NCBI GenBank assembly: GCA_030147435.1
Contig: JASKZX010000002.1
Location: 1 to 9,055, forward strand
DNA from: Savagea sp.
GTDB lineage: Bacteria; Bacillota; Bacilli; Bacillales_A; Planococcaceae
DNA: 9,055 nt
Direction: 5' to 3'
Below the pieces are notes generated by a model. That model did no database searches and had not been told where the DNA came from. It saw only the letters and a program-made list of their open reading frames with translations. A program made the position numbers and the translations under genes. Shown one piece after another: positions 6,018-9,055 of this stretch. Position 1 is the first letter of the stretch, and each line of letters starts with the position of its first letter.

Positions 6018-7144
6018 CGCTTCATCACTCTTCGATACAACGCTTCATACGTATCGACAATTTCTTTCGATGAAAATTGTTCCGCTGTTTGGAGTGCTCG
6101 CATAGAAAACTGTTGTCGCTTTTCTTCCGACTGCAGCAAATCTAATGCATAAGCTGCTACAAGCTCTGGATCGTCGAGTGGCACGAGGTAGCCATTTTCA
6201 CCGTGTTGAACAACTTCAGGAATACCACCGATATCTGTCGCTACAACAGGAATACCTGTTGCTAATGCTTCTAAAATAACGAGGCCGAACGCTTCTTTAT
6301 CAGATAAATGGAACATGAGATCACTCATTGATAACAACTCACGCAAGTCTTTTCGTTTCCCAGCAAAAATAACATCATCTTCAAGACCTAACAAACGTAC
6401 TTGACGCTCAATTGCTTCTTTTTCAGGTCCTTCACCTACGAGTAGTAATTTTGCTTTTTCAAAAGAACGAACGATACGAAAACTATCGACAATATAATCG
6501 ATTCGCTTTACTCGACGAAAATTTGAAATATGGATACATACTTTTTCATCAGGAGCAATGCCGAACGTCTCGCGCAATTGTGCATCCGATGAATGATCGA
6601 CATAATATGCCTCTTCATCGATAAAGTTATAAATCGTTTCGATTTCTTTTTTCGGTTGTATATAATGATACGTTTCTTCTTTCAATGCATCTGATACAGC
6701 TGTGACTGCTGTCGATTTTTCGATACCGTAACGAACGGTATCTCGTAAATGTGCATCTCTTCCTAAAATTGTTACATCTGTTCCATGAAGTGTCGTCACC
6801 ATCGGAATGTCTGAATTGGCCATATCTTTTCCTAATGCTGCGGCAATCGCATGTGGCACGGCATAATGAACGTGCAACAAGTCGAGTGATTCTTCTTCAA
6901 TCACTTGCGCAATTTTATTGGCAAGCGCAATGTCGTATGGCGGATACTTAAATACCGCGTAATGTTCAATGGCGACTTTATGAAAATGAAGTCGCGGTTG
7001 ATTTTTTTCGTAACGGAACGGTTCATCAGATGAAATAAAATGAACCGTATGTCCGCGTTTTGCCATCATTTTACCGAGTTCTGTGGCGATAATTCCTGAA
7101 CCACCTAATGTCGGATAACAAATGACTCCGATGCGTAATGACAC
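6014..7144 (-). CDS. bshA: N-acetyl-alpha-D-glucosaminyl L-malate synthase
   Basis: The 376-residue GT4-family glycosyltransferase transfers GlcNAc from UDP-GlcNAc to L-malate, the first step in making bacillithiol, the main low-molecular-weight thiol of many Bacilli. The N-terminus has the BshA signature YPTLGGSG (10-17) and TELGK. TLHGTDVT, VSDALKEET and YNFID follow in family order, then KRIDYIVDSF and the EAFGLVILEALATGIPVV block carrying the EX7E sugar-nucleotide motif of retaining GT4 enzymes. The start is a GTG at 7144, with AAGGAGG 7 nt upstream overlapping the dapB stop codon. The gene lies 12 nt after dapB. In B. subtilis mgsA and bshB1 lie between these two genes; here they are missing, so the BshB deacetylase and the BshC ligase must be encoded elsewhere if bacillithiol is made. 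Confidence 0.95.
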   Translation of the reverse strand: MSLRIGVICYPTLGGSGIIATELGKMMAKRGHTVHFISSDEPFRYEKNQPRLHFHKVAIEHYAVFKYPPYDIALANKIAQVIEEESLDLLHVHYAVPHAIAAALGKDMANSDIPMVTTLHGTDVTILGRDAHLRDTVRYGIEKSTAVTAVSDALKEETYHYIQPKKEIETIYNFIDEEAYYVDHSSDAQLRETFGIAPDEKVCIHISNFRRVKRIDYIVDSFRIVRSFEKAKLLLVGEGPEKEAIERQVRLLGLEDDVIFAGKRKDLRELLSMSDLMFHLSDKEAFGLVILEALATGIPVVATDIGGIPEVVQHGENGYLVPLDDPELVAAYALDLLQSEEKRQQFSMRALQTAEQFSSKEIVDTYEALYRRVMKR

Positions 7145-7156
7145 AAAAATTCCTCC

Positions 7157-7954
7157 TTACAGTAAATGTTCAAGTCCGTAAATAAATTGACGTTTCGCAA
7201 CTGCTGCTTGAACACTTAAAATGATTCCTTTTTTGAAACTTGCACGGTCGAATGAATCGTGACGAATCGTTAACATCTCTCCTTCGCCGCCGAACATCAC
7301 TTGTTGATGAGCGAGTAATCCGTTTAAACGAACACTATGGATCTTCATCCCATCAATATCTGCTCCTCTTGCCCCTTGAAGTTTCTCTTCTTCTTTCGGA
7401 TGCCCTTGAATGTGTGGCTCTCGCACTTCTTGAATGAGTTGTGCTGTTTTCGTTGCTGTACCACTCGGTGCATCTAATTTTTCATTGTGATGCATTTCAA
7501 TAATTTCGACATCGCTTAAATGTTTCGCTGCTCGGCGAGCAAAATCCATCATCAATACTGCTCCGATTGAGAAGTTTGGCGCAATAATGACACTGCGGTC
7601 CACTTCTTCTGCTAATTCTTTTAATTGCATAACTGCCGCATCTGTCAATCCACTCGTTCCAATGACGACGTGCAATTTACTTTTTAATGCGGTTTTCGTA
7701 TTTTCAAATACTGCATCTGGTTGTGTGACATCGAAGAAAATCGTCGGTGCGACTTCATCGATCGCCTTACTTAAATCTGTATAAATTGGAATACCGTCAT
7801 AATCGACGACTTCTCCATCACGTAAAAATTTCCCCTCATGCTTATAGTCAAAAGCTGCGATCACACGCATTCCTTCCGTTTCATTGATCGCTTCAACGAC
7901 TGTTTTACCTAAACGCCCTCGTGCTCCTGCAACAATTACATTCATCATTGACAT
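7157..7954 (-). CDS. dapB: 4-hydroxy-tetrahydrodipicolinate reductase
   Basis: DapB reduces 4-hydroxy-tetrahydrodipicolinate with NAD(P)H in the diaminopimelate/lysine pathway, supplying cell-wall cross-links and lysine. The Rossmann motif VAGARGRLG is near the N-terminus, followed by DVTQPD, GTSG, PNFSIGAVLMM, the catalytic and substrate signature HHNEKLDAPSGTA, and a C-terminal GxxLAHQ...FGGEGE-type stretch. The length (265 residues from this start) is typical. Three starts are possible: ATG at 7963 overlaps the ypjD stop as ATGA, but the nearest ribosome binding site, AAGGGG, is only about one base away. ATG at 7954 sits about 10 nt from that site and is preferred here. The true start could be 7963 if ribosomes reinitiate. 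It is the second gene of the operon. Confidence 0.95.
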   Translation of the reverse strand: MSMMNVIVAGARGRLGKTVVEAINETEGMRVIAAFDYKHEGKFLRDGEVVDYDGIPIYTDLSKAIDEVAPTIFFDVTQPDAVFENTKTALKSKLHVVIGTSGLTDAAVMQLKELAEEVDRSVIIAPNFSIGAVLMMDFARRAAKHLSDVEIIEMHHNEKLDAPSGTATKTAQLIQEVREPHIQGHPKEEEKLQGARGADIDGMKIHSVRLNGLLAHQQVMFGGEGEMLTIRHDSFDRASFKKGIILSVQAAVAKRQFIYGLEHLL

Positions 7955-7959
7955 AATTC

Positions 7960-8292
7960 TCATTCCCCTTCTTTTTTCGTCCAGCGGTTAGCATCACGTG
8001 TTTCAAATTTGTTCATCACACGAGCTAACGCTTGGTTTAAGTTTACATCTTCTACGTTTGCTAAACAAATTAAAACGAATAACAAATCCCCAAGTTCTTC
8101 TTCCATCGAACTTTTATCTTCTGTTGACTTCTTCTTTTTCATCCCGTGAACGTGTTGCACTTCACGTGCGACTTCCCCGAGTTCTTCTGTCAAACGTGCG
8201 ACGAGTTCCATCGGTGGAAAATATCCTTCTTTAAACTGTGAGATGTACGCATCGACTGCTCGTTGCATCTCTTCCATCGTTCGTTCTTTCAT
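7960..8292 (-). CDS. ypjD: MazG-family nucleotide pyrophosphohydrolase, YpjD type
   Basis: The 110-residue protein belongs to the all-alpha MazG/NTP-pyrophosphohydrolase superfamily. It matches B. subtilis YpjD in length and sequence style, with FKEGYF near residue 20 and a DANRWT-like ending. Metal-binding acidic residues are visible in TEELGEVAREV and in EEELGDLLFVL (the ExxE and ExxD helices). Such enzymes hydrolyse (d)NTPs or modified nucleotides to monophosphate and pyrophosphate; the true substrate is not known from sequence. The frame is open further upstream to 8367, but the ATG at 8292 is chosen. It has GAGG 8 nt upstream and matches the family N-terminus, and the longer form would begin upstream of the promoter. 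Its stop overlaps the first dapB ATG. It is the first gene of the operon. Confidence 0.93.
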   Translation of the reverse strand: MKERTMEEMQRAVDAYISQFKEGYFPPMELVARLTEELGEVAREVQHVHGMKKKKSTEDKSSMEEELGDLLFVLICLANVEDVNLNQALARVMNKFETRDANRWTKKEGE

Positions 8293-8313
8293 CTTCCTCA
8301 CCTCACTTTCTTC

Positions 8314-8342
8314 ATTATACGCACTTTTTAAAAAATATTCAG
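8314..8342 (-). promoter_or_regulatory. Candidate SigA promoter of the ypjD-dapB-bshA-cca-birA operon
   Basis: The minus strand has a perfect TATAAT at 8319-8314. A weak -35 (CTGAAT, 3 of 6) lies at 17-nt spacing at 8342-8337, with an A/T-rich spacer. It sits between the upstream terminator and the ypjD ribosome binding site, giving a leader of only about 15 nt, too short for a riboswitch. Confidence 0.55.
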
Positions 8343-8350
8343 TAATCTTG

Positions 8351-8389
8351 AAAAAGAAAACGCTCAATGAGTAGACTCATTAAGCGTTT
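8351..8389 (-). terminator. Intrinsic terminator of the YugP-type peptidase gene
   Basis: On the minus strand a 14-bp stem (8389-8376 with 8371-8358, containing one T-G pair) closes the 4-nt loop TCTA and runs into TCTTTTT. It begins 3 nt after the stop codon at 8393 and separates this gene from the ypjD operon. Confidence 0.92.
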
Positions 8390-8392
8390 GTC

Positions 8393-9055
8393 TTATTCGT
8401 CCCGTCCTGTGAAAATTAATAAAAGACGGACGAGCTCTAATACTGCTACTACTGTCGCTGCAACGTATGTCATCGCTGCTGCTGTTAATACTTTACGTGC
8501 TTGTGGCTCTTCACTTTGACCGATAATATTCATCGCAACGACTTGATTCATCGCTCGCTTCGACGCGTCAAACTCTACCGGTAACGTTACGAGCTGGAAT
8601 AATACCCCAACTGCCATTAATGCAATACCGACTCCGAGCATCGTATTTGAGAAAAACAAACCGATCATAATGAAAATCCAAGAAGCATTCGACGTTAAGT
8701 TAACAGCAGGCACCATTTTGTGGCGGAAACGTAAAAAGCTATAATCTTCCGCATCTTGAATCGCATGCCCTACTTCGTGTGCAGCGACCGCTGTTCCTGC
8801 TACAGACGGTTTATCATAGTTGTCTGGCGATAGTGAGACTGTCTTACTAATTGGATTGTAGTGGTCTGATAAAAATCCTTCTCCACGAACGACACGAACG
8901 TTGTGCAAGCCGTTTTCATCTAAAATACGACGAGCAACTTCCGCTCCCGTCATTCCTGAAGTAGACAATACTTTCGAATAACGTGTATACGTTATTTTTA
9001 CTTTATATTGCGCATAAAGTGGTAGCGCAATAATTAATACTAAATAAATAAGAAA
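8393..9055 (-). CDS. yugP: YugP-type neutral zinc metallopeptidase, membrane protein, partial (N-terminus cut by window)
   Basis: The open frame reaches the right edge and shows 220 residues; B. subtilis YugP has about 225, so only a few N-terminal residues are missing. The first visible residues are hydrophobic (FLIYLVLIIALPLY), a membrane anchor. A soluble segment follows with SSGM-like STSGMTGAEVARRIL, LSDHYNP and the zinc motif HEVGH (H93, E94, H97 in visible numbering). A conserved LPVEFDASKRA stretch probably supplies the third ligand. Two more hydrophobic spans lie at about 120-165 and one at about 190-215. The family (Zn_peptidase_2) is membrane-bound and of poorly known function, possibly protein quality control. 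A TTG at 8968 could be mistaken for a start, but it would remove the first membrane helix. The gene ends in its own terminator. Confidence 0.92.
   Translation of the reverse strand, partial: FLIYLVLIIALPLYAQYKVKITYTRYSKVLSTSGMTGAEVARRILDENGLHNVRVVRGEGFLSDHYNPISKTVSLSPDNYDKPSVAGTAVAAHEVGHAIQDAEDYSFLRFRHKMVPAVNLTSNASWIFIMIGLFFSNTMLGVGIALMAVGVLFQLVTLPVEFDASKRAMNQVVAMNIIGQSEEPQARKVLTAAAMTYVAATVVAVLELVRLLLIFTGRDE

Noticed and set aside
7960..8367. Longer YpjD starting at 8367
   Set aside because: It would start inside the preceding terminator and upstream of the TATAAT promoter, and the extra residues do not match the family.
1..9055. tRNA or rRNA genes, insertion sequences, CRISPR arrays, defence or prophage genes
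   Set aside because: I read both strands and saw no cloverleaf, transposase motif, terminal inverted repeats, spaced direct repeats or phage genes; nearly all the window is occupied by conserved minus-strand genes.

Overview
The window comes from a low-to-moderate GC Bacillota genome, most likely class Bacilli, order Bacillales or a close relative. The gene run (ypjD-type MazG pyrophosphohydrolase, dapB, bshA, cca, birA, panB, panC, panD-like, dinG) follows the order known from Bacillus subtilis. Bacillithiol synthesis (bshA), an exonuclease-helicase type of DinG and strong GGAGG-type ribosome binding sites fit the same group. I cannot name the genus from the sequence. Every supported gene is on the minus strand, so the window is read here from its right end to its left.

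Right end (9055 to about 8351): a YugP-type membrane zinc metallopeptidase, cut by the window edge at its N-terminus, ends in a strong intrinsic terminator. A consensus -10 box just beyond it starts a five-gene operon, ypjD-dapB-bshA-cca-birA (8292 to 3884). Its joints are 4-nt overlaps, a 12-nt gap and a 17-nt overlap, and an intrinsic terminator follows birA. The operon combines nucleotide clean-up, lysine/cell-wall precursor synthesis, bacillithiol synthesis, tRNA 3'-end maturation and biotin ligation. The mgsA and bshB1 genes that sit between dapB and bshA in B. subtilis are absent.

Middle left (3803 to 1570): a pantothenate operon panB-panC-panD-like with its own leader and terminator. 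The leader can fold into a long stem that competes with a hairpin covering the panB ribosome binding site, which resembles a translational switch. PanB looks normal. PanC keeps its catalytic residues but has several changes in conserved motifs. The third gene aligns with PanD over its whole length but lacks the Gly-Ser self-cleavage site and most other catalytic residues, so it should not form the pyruvoyl cofactor. It is the most unusual gene in the window.

Left end (1534 to 1): dinG, cut by the window edge, with a near-consensus Bacillus-type LexA (SOS) box overlapping a plausible extended -10 promoter. I saw no mobile elements, tRNA or rRNA genes, or CRISPR arrays. The exceptional signals are the degenerate PanD and the panB leader; the rest is a conserved housekeeping neighbourhood.
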